Assembly (NCBI GenBank): GCA_024698925.1
Contig: JAILQO010000032.1
Coordinates: forward strand, 1-64,000
Source of the DNA: Bacteroidaceae bacterium
Lineage (GTDB): Bacteria > Bacteroidota > Bacteroidia > Bacteroidales > Bacteroidaceae
Reading direction: 5' to 3'
Length of the DNA: 64,000 nt
The notes below the pieces were generated by a model. The model made no database searches. It was not told where the DNA came from and worked only from the letters and a program-made list of their open reading frames with translations. Positions 7,913-16,818 of this stretch are shown piece by piece. Within the stretch, counting starts at the first letter, position 1, and every line of letters begins with the position of its first letter. The position numbers and the translations under genes were made by a program.

Positions 7913-10108
7913 CTATGCAAAGGCGACTGTGAGGCCGGCCATGACGATACTGACCATAGACATGAGTTTGATGAGGATGTTGAGACTGGGGCCGCTGGTG
8001 TCCTTGAATGGGTCGCCAACGGTGTCACCTACGATGGTGGCCTTATGAGCAAACGAGCCCTTGCCGCCGAAGTTGCCTTCCTCGACCATCTTCTTGGCGT
8101 TGTCCCAGGCGCCACCAGCGTTGGCCATGAATACGGCGAGCGTGAAGCCGCCTGCCAGACCGCCAACCAACAGACCCAATACGCCAGCAACACCAAGAAT
8201 TAAGCCCACAACGATGGGGATGGCAATGGCCAGAATTGACGGGAAAATCATCTCGTGCTGAGCCGCACGTGTGGAGATAGCAACGCAGGAACCATAGTCT
8301 GGTGTGGCCTTGCCCTCCAGGATGCCTGCAATCTCACGGAACTGACGGCGTACCTCTTCAACCATCTTCTGTGCTGCACGGCCCACAGCTTCCATGGTGA
8401 GGCCACAGAACAGGAATGCGGCCATTGCACCGATGAAAGCGCCCACAAGGACGCGCGGGTTCATCAAATTAACTTGGAAGTAGTTCATGAAATCGGGAAT
8501 GGTAGCATCGGCCGCTGCGATGATCTCCCCTTTGAGGTTGGTAAGTGTCATACCTGCCCGTTCCATCGCTATTTTCACCTCTTCGATGTACGATGCCAAG
8601 AGGGCCAGGGCGGTCAGTGCGGCGGAGCCAATCGCGAAGCCTTTGCCTGTAGCGGCTGTCGTATTTCCGAGTGCATCAAGGGCATCTGTGCGATGGCGTA
8701 CCTCCTCGCCTAACTCGCTCATCTCGGCGTTTCCGCCAGCGTTATCAGCGATAGGACCATAGGCATCAGTTGCGAGGGTGATGCCCAGCGTAGAGAGCAT
8801 ACCTACGGCGGCGATACCGATACCGTAGAGCCCCTTGGACAGCGCCTCGGCCGACATCGCCATGTTGAATCCGTTGGCGCAGAGGTAGCTGAGCATGATG
8901 GCTACACCGATGGTCACGACAGGGATGCATGTGGAAATCATACCCGTTCCAATGCCTTTGATAATCACGGTGGCCGAACCTGTGAGGCCAGCCTCGGAGA
9001 TCTTCTGGGTGGGCTTGTAGGAATGGCTGGTATAATATTCTGTGGCCTGACCAATGATGATGCCGGCAGCCAAGCCAGTGATGACGGAGAAGGAGAGGCC
9101 GAGCCAGTTGTCAATGCCCAACAGATAGAGGATAGCAAAAGTTGCTACGGCGATGAGAAGGGCAGACACGTTGGTGCCTACGGAAAGGGAGCGCAGCAGG
9201 TCGCGCATCGTGGCGCCTTCTTTGGTGCGTACCAGATAGATACCGAAGATGCTGAGGAATACGCCCACGGCGGCAATCAGCATCGGAGCGATGACGGCTT
9301 TCATCTGCATCTCACCACTCATGGCAAAGGCTGTAGCGCCCAGTGCTGCAGTGGAGAGAATGCTACCGCAATAGCTCTCATAGAGGTCGGCACCCATGCC
9401 GGCAACGTCGCCTACATTGTCACCCACATTGTCGGCGATGGTGGCGGGGTTGCGCGGATCGTCCTCGGGAATGTCTGCCTCGACCTTGCCCACGATGTCT
9501 GCGCCTACGTCGGCCGCTTTGGTATAGATACCTCCGCCTACACGGGCAAACAACGCCTGTGTGGAGGCACCCATGCCGAAGGTCAGCATCGTGGTGGTGA
9601 TGGTGATGAGGGCGAAGTTGTCACCTTTGTAGAACGTGTTGAGGATGAGGAACCAGATGGCGATGTCCAAGAGACCGAGACCCACAACGGTGAGACCCAT
9701 GACGGCACCGCTGCGGAAGGCAATCTTCAGACCCCCGTCCAAACTCTTGCGAGCGGCGTTGGCGGTGCGGGCGGAAGCGTAGGTGGCTGTTTTCATACCA
9801 AAGAAACCAGCGAGTCCTGAGAAGAAACCGCCTGTGATGAAGGCGAAGGGAACCCACGGGTTCTGCCATTTCAACACATAGGCCATGAAGGCAAAGATAA
9901 TGGCCAGTACAACAAACACGATAGTGACAACCTTGTATTGTTGCTTGAGGTAAGACATAGCGCCACTACGTACGTAGCTGGCAATCTCACGCATGCGAGG
10001 CGTGCCCTCGTCCGCGCGCATCATCGTGCGGAAAAAATAGTAGGCCATGCACAATGCCACTACCGAAGCAATGGGCACGAGCCAAAAAGCAGTAGGAATC
10101 ATCATCAT
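7913..10108 (-). CDS. hppA: Membrane-bound ion-pumping pyrophosphatase
   Basis: A 731-residue inner-membrane protein with about 16 hydrophobic segments that couples pyrophosphate hydrolysis to export of H+ and/or Na+. The hydrolytic signature [20 protein letters not shown] is followed by [20 protein letters not shown], and the C-terminal [17 protein letters not shown] loop completes the site. [10 protein letters not shown] has Ala where K+-independent enzymes have Lys, so a K+-dependent enzyme is predicted. Related Bacteroides enzymes are known to pump both Na+ and H+; the ion used here is inferred. It lies 65 nt after the esterase gene in the same direction and may be the last gene of that run. 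Confidence 0.95.
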   Translation of the reverse strand: MMMIPTAFWLVPIASVVALCMAYYFFRTMMRADEGTPRMREIASYVRSGAMSYLKQQYKVVTIVFVVLAIIFAFMAYVLKWQNPWVPFAFITGGFFSGLAGFFGMKTATYASARTANAARKSLDGGLKIAFRSGAVMGLTVVGLGLLDIAIWFLILNTFYKGDNFALITITTTMLTFGMGASTQALFARVGGGIYTKAADVGADIVGKVEADIPEDDPRNPATIADNVGDNVGDVAGMGADLYESYCGSILSTAALGATAFAMSGEMQMKAVIAPMLIAAVGVFLSIFGIYLVRTKEGATMRDLLRSLSVGTNVSALLIAVATFAILYLLGIDNWLGLSFSVITGLAAGIIIGQATEYYTSHSYKPTQKISEAGLTGSATVIIKGIGTGMISTCIPVVTIGVAIMLSYLCANGFNMAMSAEALSKGLYGIGIAAVGMLSTLGITLATDAYGPIADNAGGNAEMSELGEEVRHRTDALDALGNTTAATGKGFAIGSAALTALALLASYIEEVKIAMERAGMTLTNLKGEIIAAADATIPDFMNYFQVNLMNPRVLVGAFIGAMAAFLFCGLTMEAVGRAAQKMVEEVRRQFREIAGILEGKATPDYGSCVAISTRAAQHEMIFPSILAIAIPIVVGLILGVAGVLGLLVGGLAGGFTLAVFMANAGGAWDNAKKMVEEGNFGGKGSFAHKATIVGDTVGDPFKDTSGPSLNILIKLMSMVSIVMAGLTVAFA

Positions 10109-10173
10109 AGGTAAGTAATATTAGTAATTGTTAAATGAAAAAGTAGGCAAGTTTTCAATATCCCCCCCAATCA

Positions 10174-11028
10174 TCATCTGCTGAAGTTCCTTGATGCGAA
10201 AGGTAGGGCCATGCGGAGGGCCTGATGCCAGTACTCCCAGTTGTGTACGCCGTTGCGGATGCGGAGTTCATCCTTGATACGGGCATTACGCATCAACTGG
10301 TGAAGGCGGACATTTAAGTCAAAAAGGAAGTCATCATCGCCACAGTCGAAGAACCATTTCACGGTACGGAGCTGCTTCTTGCTCTCATCGTCGGCATTCT
10401 CAATGAAAGCGAGTGCAGAATGATTCTTGACCGCCTCGCAGACATAATAGAGCTTATCCTTTTGTTGGCCAGGCCCCACATTATTACTCTGGTTGTCCAA
10501 CCAGGCGCTCATAGCATAGCAACTGCTAAACATATCAGGGTGACGTTGGCAATAGACGGTACTACCGCCACCGCCCATGGAAAGACCCATCACCGCACGG
10601 TGCCCCTTGTCGCCCACAGCGTGGTATTTCTTTTCGACGATAGGAATAAACTCTTGAAAGAAGAAGTCCTCATAGTTCCATCCTGGCATGTTGAAATAGC
10701 CGTTCCAAGTGTTATGTGTATCTGGTCCGCCAGCATTGGGCATAACGATAATCATCTCGCAGGCTTCACCCGACTCAATCAGCTCATCAGCGACCTCTTG
10801 CATATGGCCCTTGTCGCGCCATGCGCGATAATCATCGCTCAGGCCGTGCAGCAAATAGACTATTGGATATTTCTTGCTGTCGGCAAAGCCATTGGGGAGA
10901 TAGATATTATACTTGACAGTGGCACCGAGCACTTGGCTCTGGACGCTATCTGTCACGATTCTGCCTGCATAGGCGGCAAGGCTGGCCGCAAAGGCTGCCA
11001 AAACGAGGACGAAATGTCGTGTGTTCAT
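10174..11028 (-). CDS. Secreted alpha/beta-hydrolase esterase (CE1-like)
   Basis: A 284-residue protein with a signal peptide ending near AAYA. The alpha/beta-hydrolase core shows YLLHGLSDDYRAW (oxyanion-side loop), the nucleophile elbow GLSMGG with Ser150, a DCGDDDFL segment for the acid, and a histidine near the end in GVHNWEYW. This is the layout of carbohydrate esterase family 1 and esterase D-like enzymes, such as feruloyl or acetyl-xylan esterases. Placement 27 nt after a GH105-DUF4861 gene suggests it removes acyl groups from plant polysaccharide in the periplasm or outside. Which acyl group is removed cannot be told. Confidence 0.85.
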   Translation of the reverse strand: MNTRHFVLVLAAFAASLAAYAGRIVTDSVQSQVLGATVKYNIYLPNGFADSKKYPIVYLLHGLSDDYRAWRDKGHMQEVADELIESGEACEMIIVMPNAGGPDTHNTWNGYFNMPGWNYEDFFFQEFIPIVEKKYHAVGDKGHRAVMGLSMGGGGSTVYCQRHPDMFSSCYAMSAWLDNQSNNVGPGQQKDKLYYVCEAVKNHSALAFIENADDESKKQLRTVKWFFDCGDDDFLFDLNVRLHQLMRNARIKDELRIRNGVHNWEYWHQALRMALPFASRNFSR

Positions 11029-11055
11029 GTGAGTATTATTTAATTTTTTACATTA

Positions 11056-13539
11056 TCAGTGCTCTACGAGTTGGAGACCGTTCTGAAGGATACGCTGTTC
11101 ATGACGCAGGGTCTCTTGCCAGATGGCATGGGTCGGCACGTCATAGAGGCTCCAGGCGGATCCCGTGTAATAGACGAAGGGCTGGCCGGGGATGTAGGTC
11201 GTCTGGATGAGAGCGTGACCGATGCCGCCTGAGCGTTTTTCGGGTAGGGGGAGATATTGGGCCTTTATAGCACCCTGTCGGGGCACGATAAAGACACCAA
11301 TATAGTGCTCTCCGTTCATGCGTCGATCAGCATTGTCGAGGGGTTCTGCGTAGGTGATGAAGCCTTCCTTCTTATTGAGGACGTAAGCTTTAGGCGCGGA
11401 CTCATGGACAATGATACCAGTACAGATGGGGGTTGACTTGTCGAGACCCTCATAACTGACTTCCACGCGAGCGAAATGGCTACCGCAATCCTGTGTGATG
11501 AGGCGCGTCTCGCGTACGGTGGTTCCATCCACGGTCCTTTCAGGCATGGTCATGCGGACGACGAAGCGCAGGGGACCATTATCAAGGATTTCAGCCTTCT
11601 CGTAATAGAGTGGATACACCAATTCCTCCTCACCTTGACGGGAGGGGGTGTTTTTCAAAGCCGTAGCACCGGCTCCAAGGGTGGCGCCGACGGTATAGGA
11701 ATCCATGCCGGCACCGAAGTTGCGGTGATAGGTGTAGCCGCGATGGACTTCGTTCCAGTCAAGAGGCGTCTTGTCGCGTTTCATACGCTCGTTGATACCA
11801 TAAGAGGTGAGCTCGTTGTGATAGAGCTGGTCCTGAATGGGGTGAGAGACGTTCTTAACGAAAGTGTCGAAGCCATAGGCTTTGTTGTTCATGTGCTTGT
11901 TTGCTGCGGGGCCATAGAAGCGCCAGGCGCAACGATCGTTCTCCCAGACAAGGTCGTCCCAGCGGTTGGGGTAGATACGACCGTTGCAGGTCAGTTCGTA
12001 GTCAAGAGGCTGACCTTTGTACATGGTGAGATGGATGCTGCTGTGCGGGCGTACGCTGCAGAACACGAGGACGCGACCGTCGTGGGTAATCTGATATGGA
12101 ACCTCATTGCGGTCGCCGTCGAGGAAGAAAAACTCACGGGCTACGGCGCAGTTGGCTTTCTTCAGCACATCCATAGTGGTCAGTTCAATGACTTGTGCGA
12201 TATTCTCGTCGGTTGGGTTGGCAATCTCGTAGGTGCCGAAGTCCTCATGGCCGCGAAAGCGGAGCAGGGGGTCGGCAGACGTAGGACTACCGGTGATGGC
12301 GATGGGCGAACCGCCACCCACGCCTACCGTAGGCGTAGTGGGGGTGTGGTGATAGATGCTGTTGGTGACCTTATTGGAGTCAGGAGCAGGGATGAGGGGG
12401 TCGGCGTTGATGTAGCGTACCATCTCGCAGGCCGCCAGCAGCCAGGCACCTGTGCCGAAGGGAGCCTGGGAATGGGCATCAACGGTCTTTGTGGGATCTG
12501 GCTTTTCGCCGATGGGCTGCACGAAACCAATACTGCCGTCGGGTTGCAAAGCGGTTTCTGAAAGATACTTCCACGCTCGCTCGATGACAGGAGCATAGGT
12601 CGATTTGTCGAGGTAGCCGTTGTTGACACCCCAGAGCATGCCATAGGTGAAGAATGCGGTGCCAGAGGTCTCTGGACCAGGAGCATCGTCTTCGCAAAGC
12701 ATAGAACGGCTCCAGTAGCCGCCAGGACGCTGCACGCGCGCTACGCCCTCAGCCAACTCGCGGAAGCGCTGCACGAAGATAGCGCGGTTCTTGTAGTCTT
12801 GTGGCATGTCGGCAAGGACTTTAGCGAGACCGGCCAACACCCATCCGTCGCCGCGTGCCCAAAAGCTCTTGCCGTCATTGCAGGCGGTCTTAACCTTGGG
12901 ATAGATATACTTGGCATCGCGGTAGTAGAGTTGCTCTTCGTGGTCGAACATCAGGCTGTCACTCCACAGAAAGTTCTCTGTAAGTTTGTCCAGGTATTTC
13001 ACCTCGCCTGTGAGCTTATACATCTTGGTCATGACTGGCATCACCATGTAGAGGGCATCAGCCCACCACCAGAAATGGGTGTCGGTCATCGAACACTCGT
13101 GGCTCATCACCTCGATGGCGCGTGCAACCTTGTAGGGAGCGGGTATGAGGTTGTACATATCAATATAGGTCTGGAAGCAAATCTGCCAGTCGCCGAAAAG
13201 CACGAAATCCTGCCCTTCACCATAGGTGGCATACTTCCAATTTGCTTTATCATCGCTCCTGGCGCCTTTCCATTCGTTGTGGCGGCACCACTTATCGGTA
13301 TAGGCATACCAGTCGGCACGGCCCGTGAGGCGGTAGGCCTCCATGTTACCAGTGTGGTAGGCTGCGTGGTCCCAGAAGGAACGGATGTAGGGGGTGTTGT
13401 TGGCCTGCCAATAGTTGTTGACTTTGATAATCTGGTCGAGAACCCTCCCCGCGTCATCTGTTTGGTTCGCAAACGTTGGCAAAGCAAAGACGATTGCTAA
13501 GGAATAAATGATTAAGAATGATTTAGTTAGTTGTCTCAT
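11056..13539 (-). CDS. GH105-like unsaturated glycuronyl hydrolase fused to a DUF4861 domain
   Basis: An 827-residue exported protein (signal peptide ending about ALPTFA). Residues about 25-390 form an alpha/alpha-barrel of family GH88/GH105: WWWADALYM contains Asp161 in the place of the catalytic acid, and SFWARGDGWVLAG and SQAPFGTGAWLLA are typical barrel motifs. These enzymes remove the unsaturated uronic acid left by polysaccharide lyases. After a low-complexity linker (about 395-430, rich in Pro, Thr and Gly) comes a second module of about 390 residues (from FRGHEDFGTYEIANP) that I assign to DUF4861, often found beside pectin-degrading enzymes. A substrate such as rhamnogalacturonan is likely but unproven. 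The DHH gene ends 28 nt before its start codon. Confidence 0.85.
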   Translation of the reverse strand: MRQLTKSFLIIYSLAIVFALPTFANQTDDAGRVLDQIIKVNNYWQANNTPYIRSFWDHAAYHTGNMEAYRLTGRADWYAYTDKWCRHNEWKGARSDDKANWKYATYGEGQDFVLFGDWQICFQTYIDMYNLIPAPYKVARAIEVMSHECSMTDTHFWWWADALYMVMPVMTKMYKLTGEVKYLDKLTENFLWSDSLMFDHEEQLYYRDAKYIYPKVKTACNDGKSFWARGDGWVLAGLAKVLADMPQDYKNRAIFVQRFRELAEGVARVQRPGGYWSRSMLCEDDAPGPETSGTAFFTYGMLWGVNNGYLDKSTYAPVIERAWKYLSETALQPDGSIGFVQPIGEKPDPTKTVDAHSQAPFGTGAWLLAACEMVRYINADPLIPAPDSNKVTNSIYHHTPTTPTVGVGGGSPIAITGSPTSADPLLRFRGHEDFGTYEIANPTDENIAQVIELTTMDVLKKANCAVAREFFFLDGDRNEVPYQITHDGRVLVFCSVRPHSSIHLTMYKGQPLDYELTCNGRIYPNRWDDLVWENDRCAWRFYGPAANKHMNNKAYGFDTFVKNVSHPIQDQLYHNELTSYGINERMKRDKTPLDWNEVHRGYTYHRNFGAGMDSYTVGATLGAGATALKNTPSRQGEEELVYPLYYEKAEILDNGPLRFVVRMTMPERTVDGTTVRETRLITQDCGSHFARVEVSYEGLDKSTPICTGIIVHESAPKAYVLNKKEGFITYAEPLDNADRRMNGEHYIGVFIVPRQGAIKAQYLPLPEKRSGGIGHALIQTTYIPGQPFVYYTGSAWSLYDVPTHAIWQETLRHEQRILQNGLQLVEH

Positions 13540-13567
13540 AAGGTCGTATCTTGTCTGTTATTTATTT

Positions 13568-14605
13568 TCAGTTCTTGAGTTGGTCTATATATTTATTTAC
13601 CGCTTTCTTGGCAAGCTCCAGAGCATCGTCCATCGTGCCCCAGACTTCGCCACCTGCGGCGTTCTTGTGGCCTCCGCCTCCAAAGAATTCAGCGGCCATC
13701 TCATTGCAGGGAAAATCATCGACGCTACGCAGGGAGACGCGGATGCAGGGGTGCTCGGTATCTTCGCGCAAGAAGATGGAGAGTTTCATGCCGTAGATTT
13801 GGAGGGGAAGGTTGACAAAGCCTTCAGTATCACCATTGACAGCCCCAAAACGACGTCGCTCGGCATTGGTGAAGGTCATTACGGACGTGTGGGCTTTCTT
13901 CCAGATATCGAGCTTGACGTATAGCAAATAGCCCATCAGTTTCATGCGGTTGGGGCTATAGGTGAAGAACACATTACGATAGATCTTGTCCTTGTCAATG
14001 CCGCAGGAGAGTAGGATGCTGATAAGCTCGTAAATCTCGGGACGGGTGCTGGCGTACGTGAAGGCACCAGTATCGGTCATCATGCCGGTGTAAAGCGAGG
14101 TGGCCTCGGAGGTTGTGAAGGGAAGACCCTCTAACTCCAGTATCACTCTCAACAGCACTTCGCAGGTACTGGAGAGATCTGGATGGGAGATGACGAGGTC
14201 GGCGATATCGGGCTCGGGATCGAGGTGATGGTCGAGCATGATACGAGGCGTCGGATGATCGCGTACGACATCGCCAAGGGTCCACATACGCTTGAGCTCA
14301 CCATGATCACACATGATGACGATATCGGCCGCCTCCACGATGGGACGAACTCCGTCCTCATGGTTCTCATAGACGAGGATATCCTCGGCACCTGGAATCC
14401 AATGGAGGAAATCTGGGAAGATATTGGGGGCAATGATATGGATGTCTGCCTCTGGATAGTGACGGCGTAACCAGGATGCAAGGGCTGTTGTGGAGCCAAT
14501 GGCATCACCGTCAGGACCGCGATGGCAGGTGATGACGATGTGGTGGGCAGCCGTGAGGAGCGACTGCCAGAGGGCGCGTTGTTGTTCTGTCAATATAGGG
14601 CTCAT
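13568..14605 (-). CDS. DHH/DHHA1 phosphoesterase, NrnA-like
   Basis: A 345-residue cytoplasmic phosphoesterase. The N-terminal DHH domain shows HRGPDGDAIGS, CDHGELKRM and LDHHLDPEP (the DHH motif itself), which bind the two catalytic metals. The C-terminal DHHA1 domain has GGGGHKNAAGG, the substrate-binding loop. The pattern fits NrnA-type enzymes that cleave short oligoribonucleotides (nanoRNA, linear dinucleotides) and in some species 3'-phosphoadenosine 5'-phosphate. It is flanked by a peptidase gene and a GH105 gene with gaps of about 30 nt, so it is probably co-transcribed with them without a shared function. Confidence 0.9.
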   Translation of the reverse strand: MSPILTEQQRALWQSLLTAAHHIVITCHRGPDGDAIGSTTALASWLRRHYPEADIHIIAPNIFPDFLHWIPGAEDILVYENHEDGVRPIVEAADIVIMCDHGELKRMWTLGDVVRDHPTPRIMLDHHLDPEPDIADLVISHPDLSSTCEVLLRVILELEGLPFTTSEATSLYTGMMTDTGAFTYASTRPEIYELISILLSCGIDKDKIYRNVFFTYSPNRMKLMGYLLYVKLDIWKKAHTSVMTFTNAERRRFGAVNGDTEGFVNLPLQIYGMKLSIFLREDTEHPCIRVSLRSVDDFPCNEMAAEFFGGGGHKNAAGGEVWGTMDDALELAKKAVNKYIDQLKN

Positions 14606-14635
14606 AGGACTTATCGGGACCGATGGGGCGATTAT

Positions 14636-16816
14636 TTATTTGATTTGATTCCACGCGGGCGGGTCGATGCCGAGGAGATTCTTGACAAAGAAATCGAAGC
14701 GCTTGTGCTCGCCATAGGCTTCGCCTACGGTATGATGGGCGCCAGGGATGACTACGAGTTCGAAGGGCTTATTGGCCTTGATGAGGGCGTCGGCAACCTG
14801 CATGGTGCTGGCGGGATCAACATTGTCATCAAGCTCTCCCACGACAAGCATCAGAGGACGCTCAAGGCGGTAGGCATTCTCGACATTGGAACATTCGATG
14901 TAGGAAGAATCGACAGGGTAGGACATCCACTGCTCGTTCCACCAAATCTTGTCCATGCGGTTGTCATGACAGCCACAGGCGCTGTAGGCTGCTTTGTAGA
15001 AGTCGCCGTGGAAGAGGACAGCAGCGGTGCTCTCCTGACCACCGGCGGAGCAGCCGTAGATACCTACGCGCTCAGTGTCCATGTAGGGATATTTAGCTGC
15101 TGCGGCCTTGATCCATGCGATGCGATCGGGGAAGCCGGCATCTTTGAGGTTCTTGTAGCAGACCTCCTCGAACTTCTTGCCGCGATTGCTGGTGCCCATC
15201 GCATCGAGTTGAACGACGATGAAACCAAGGTCGGCGAGGGCGGTAGTATAGAAGTTATAGGGTTGGAAGGACTTGGGGACATAGCTATCGCCAGGGCCTG
15301 CGTAGATGTATTCAATAATAGGATATTTGCGCGTCGGGTCGAAGTTGGTGGGACGCTGGATGATACCCCACATCGGCGTAACGCCGTCACGACCGGGTGC
15401 TACGAATATCTCAGGTGAAGTCCAACCGGCTGCGAGGAGAGCGGAGATATCTGCTGTCGCGAGGGTCTTCTCAGCGAGAGCAGCACCGAACGTACGGATC
15501 TTGGTAACAGGTGGGGTGTCTTGGGTAGAATAAGTGTCGATGAGGGCGGTGTAGTCTCTGTTAAAGCGGGCGTTGTGGTTGCCTGGATCTGGTGTGAGAT
15601 CGGTGAGGCCTGAGCCGTCAAGATTCACGCGATAGTAATGAATATGGTAGGGATCCTCGTCCTTGTTCCGGCCGTTGGCAGTGAAGAAGAGGACGCCTTT
15701 CTCCTCGTCAACGTGGAGTACTTTGCGGACACACCAAGGCCCCGAAGTAAGTTGAATCGGTGACTTTGCTCTCCTCTTGCCTTTAACGGGGAGTGTGGTG
15801 TCAAAGAGGTAGAGGTGGGGATAACCATCGCGCTCGGAGAGCCATAGGATGAGGCTGTCGCCATACAGATTTTGGCGATAGTTGTTAGAATAGCGGACGT
15901 ATTTCTCTTCGCGCTCTTCGATGAGGGTGCGAACATCGCCTGTGACGGTCATCTCGTAGATACGATAGAGGTGATGGCCGCGCTGGTTGTATTCAAAGCG
16001 AACAGCACGAGAATCCTGGCACCATTCCAGCCGTGAAAGGTCGTATTGGTTGGCAATCAAATCTGGTGCTGGCGTTACAGCATGTCTTGTGGCGACCTCG
16101 AAGATATAAGGTGTCTTCTGTGCCAATTCATCGCCAGGCTTGGCGTATTCCTGTTTGTGAAGAAACGGCTGCAACTGGTCGGAGGGAGAGGACTCCACAT
16201 AGTAGACATAGCGTTTCTCAATGGGGCGGATGCGATTGACGGTCACATAACGGCTGTCCGGACTCCATTGGATGTAGCTGCTGAAATAATACCCAAGCGT
16301 GCCTTCTGTACTGAGGGCGCGTGCCTCGGAACCATCGGGCTTGGCAACATACACATTGTCATTACGGATGAAGGCCACAAGGGTAGAGTCAGGGGAGAGG
16401 ATGGGGTCGGCATTGCGCTCATCATCGGTTTCCATCCAATGGCGTTGGTGAGGACGTTTGGTGAGGTTGGCGATGAAACGGACGGGATTGGCTTGGTCGC
16501 GTCGGCCAAAACGATGTGCACTCTCACGCGAGCGGGACTCCTCGATAGGGCGCTCTGCAGTGCTGTCGGCTAATACGATGGAGCCGTCTGCCTCTGTTTG
16601 TCCAAAATACCAAAGACCGCGACCGCCGTCGGTGAGATGATACTGAAAGCGGCCGTCGGAAAGCCAACGGGCATCATCAACATGGTTCAGGATTTTGTTC
16701 CATGTAAAGGTCCGCGAAAGAGAGTAGGCGCGGTTGTAATCGTCAATGGTGCCTTGGGCTACAACTGAAATGATAAATGATAAATGATAAATGATAAATA
16801 AGAGAGGTTTCTTCAT
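14636..16816 (-). CDS. S9 family serine peptidase (DPP IV-like), exported
   Basis: A 726-residue prolyl-oligopeptidase-family enzyme. An N-terminal signal sequence (MKKPLLFIIYHLSFIISVVA) is followed by a beta-propeller (about 60-470, with repeats such as LSPDSTLVAFIRNDNVYVA) and a C-terminal alpha/beta-hydrolase domain. Catalytic residues are Ser590 in GCSAGG, Asp663 in GELDDN and a histidine in AHHTVG (694/695). Family members cut dipeptides, often after proline, in the periplasm. ATG 16816 is preferred over a GTG at 16822; it lies 2 nt past the stop of the upstream propeller lipoprotein gene. The hydrophobic part of the signal peptide is encoded by a 7-nt tandem repeat (16771-16798). Confidence 0.92.
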   Translation of the reverse strand: MKKPLLFIIYHLSFIISVVAQGTIDDYNRAYSLSRTFTWNKILNHVDDARWLSDGRFQYHLTDGGRGLWYFGQTEADGSIVLADSTAERPIEESRSRESAHRFGRRDQANPVRFIANLTKRPHQRHWMETDDERNADPILSPDSTLVAFIRNDNVYVAKPDGSEARALSTEGTLGYYFSSYIQWSPDSRYVTVNRIRPIEKRYVYYVESSPSDQLQPFLHKQEYAKPGDELAQKTPYIFEVATRHAVTPAPDLIANQYDLSRLEWCQDSRAVRFEYNQRGHHLYRIYEMTVTGDVRTLIEEREEKYVRYSNNYRQNLYGDSLILWLSERDGYPHLYLFDTTLPVKGKRRAKSPIQLTSGPWCVRKVLHVDEEKGVLFFTANGRNKDEDPYHIHYYRVNLDGSGLTDLTPDPGNHNARFNRDYTALIDTYSTQDTPPVTKIRTFGAALAEKTLATADISALLAAGWTSPEIFVAPGRDGVTPMWGIIQRPTNFDPTRKYPIIEYIYAGPGDSYVPKSFQPYNFYTTALADLGFIVVQLDAMGTSNRGKKFEEVCYKNLKDAGFPDRIAWIKAAAAKYPYMDTERVGIYGCSAGGQESTAAVLFHGDFYKAAYSACGCHDNRMDKIWWNEQWMSYPVDSSYIECSNVENAYRLERPLMLVVGELDDNVDPASTMQVADALIKANKPFELVVIPGAHHTVGEAYGEHKRFDFFVKNLLGIDPPAWNQIK
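16771..16798. repeat. Four tandem copies of TGATAAA in the S9 signal-peptide coding region
   Basis: Four perfect 7-nt units (TTTATCA on the coding strand) encode the IIYHLSFII core. As 7 is not a multiple of 3, gain or loss of a unit would shift the frame and remove the peptidase. Confidence 0.9.
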
Positions 16817-16818
16817 TG

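Noticed and set aside
9023-9820. Long open frame (265 codons) on the plus strand opposite hppA
   Set aside because: It is the antisense of a highly conserved gene, with low-complexity Gly/His/Asp composition and no family resemblance.
11476-12561. Open frame of 361 codons on the plus strand opposite the GH105-DUF4861 gene
   Set aside because: Shadow of a well-supported gene; no signal, motif or promoter.
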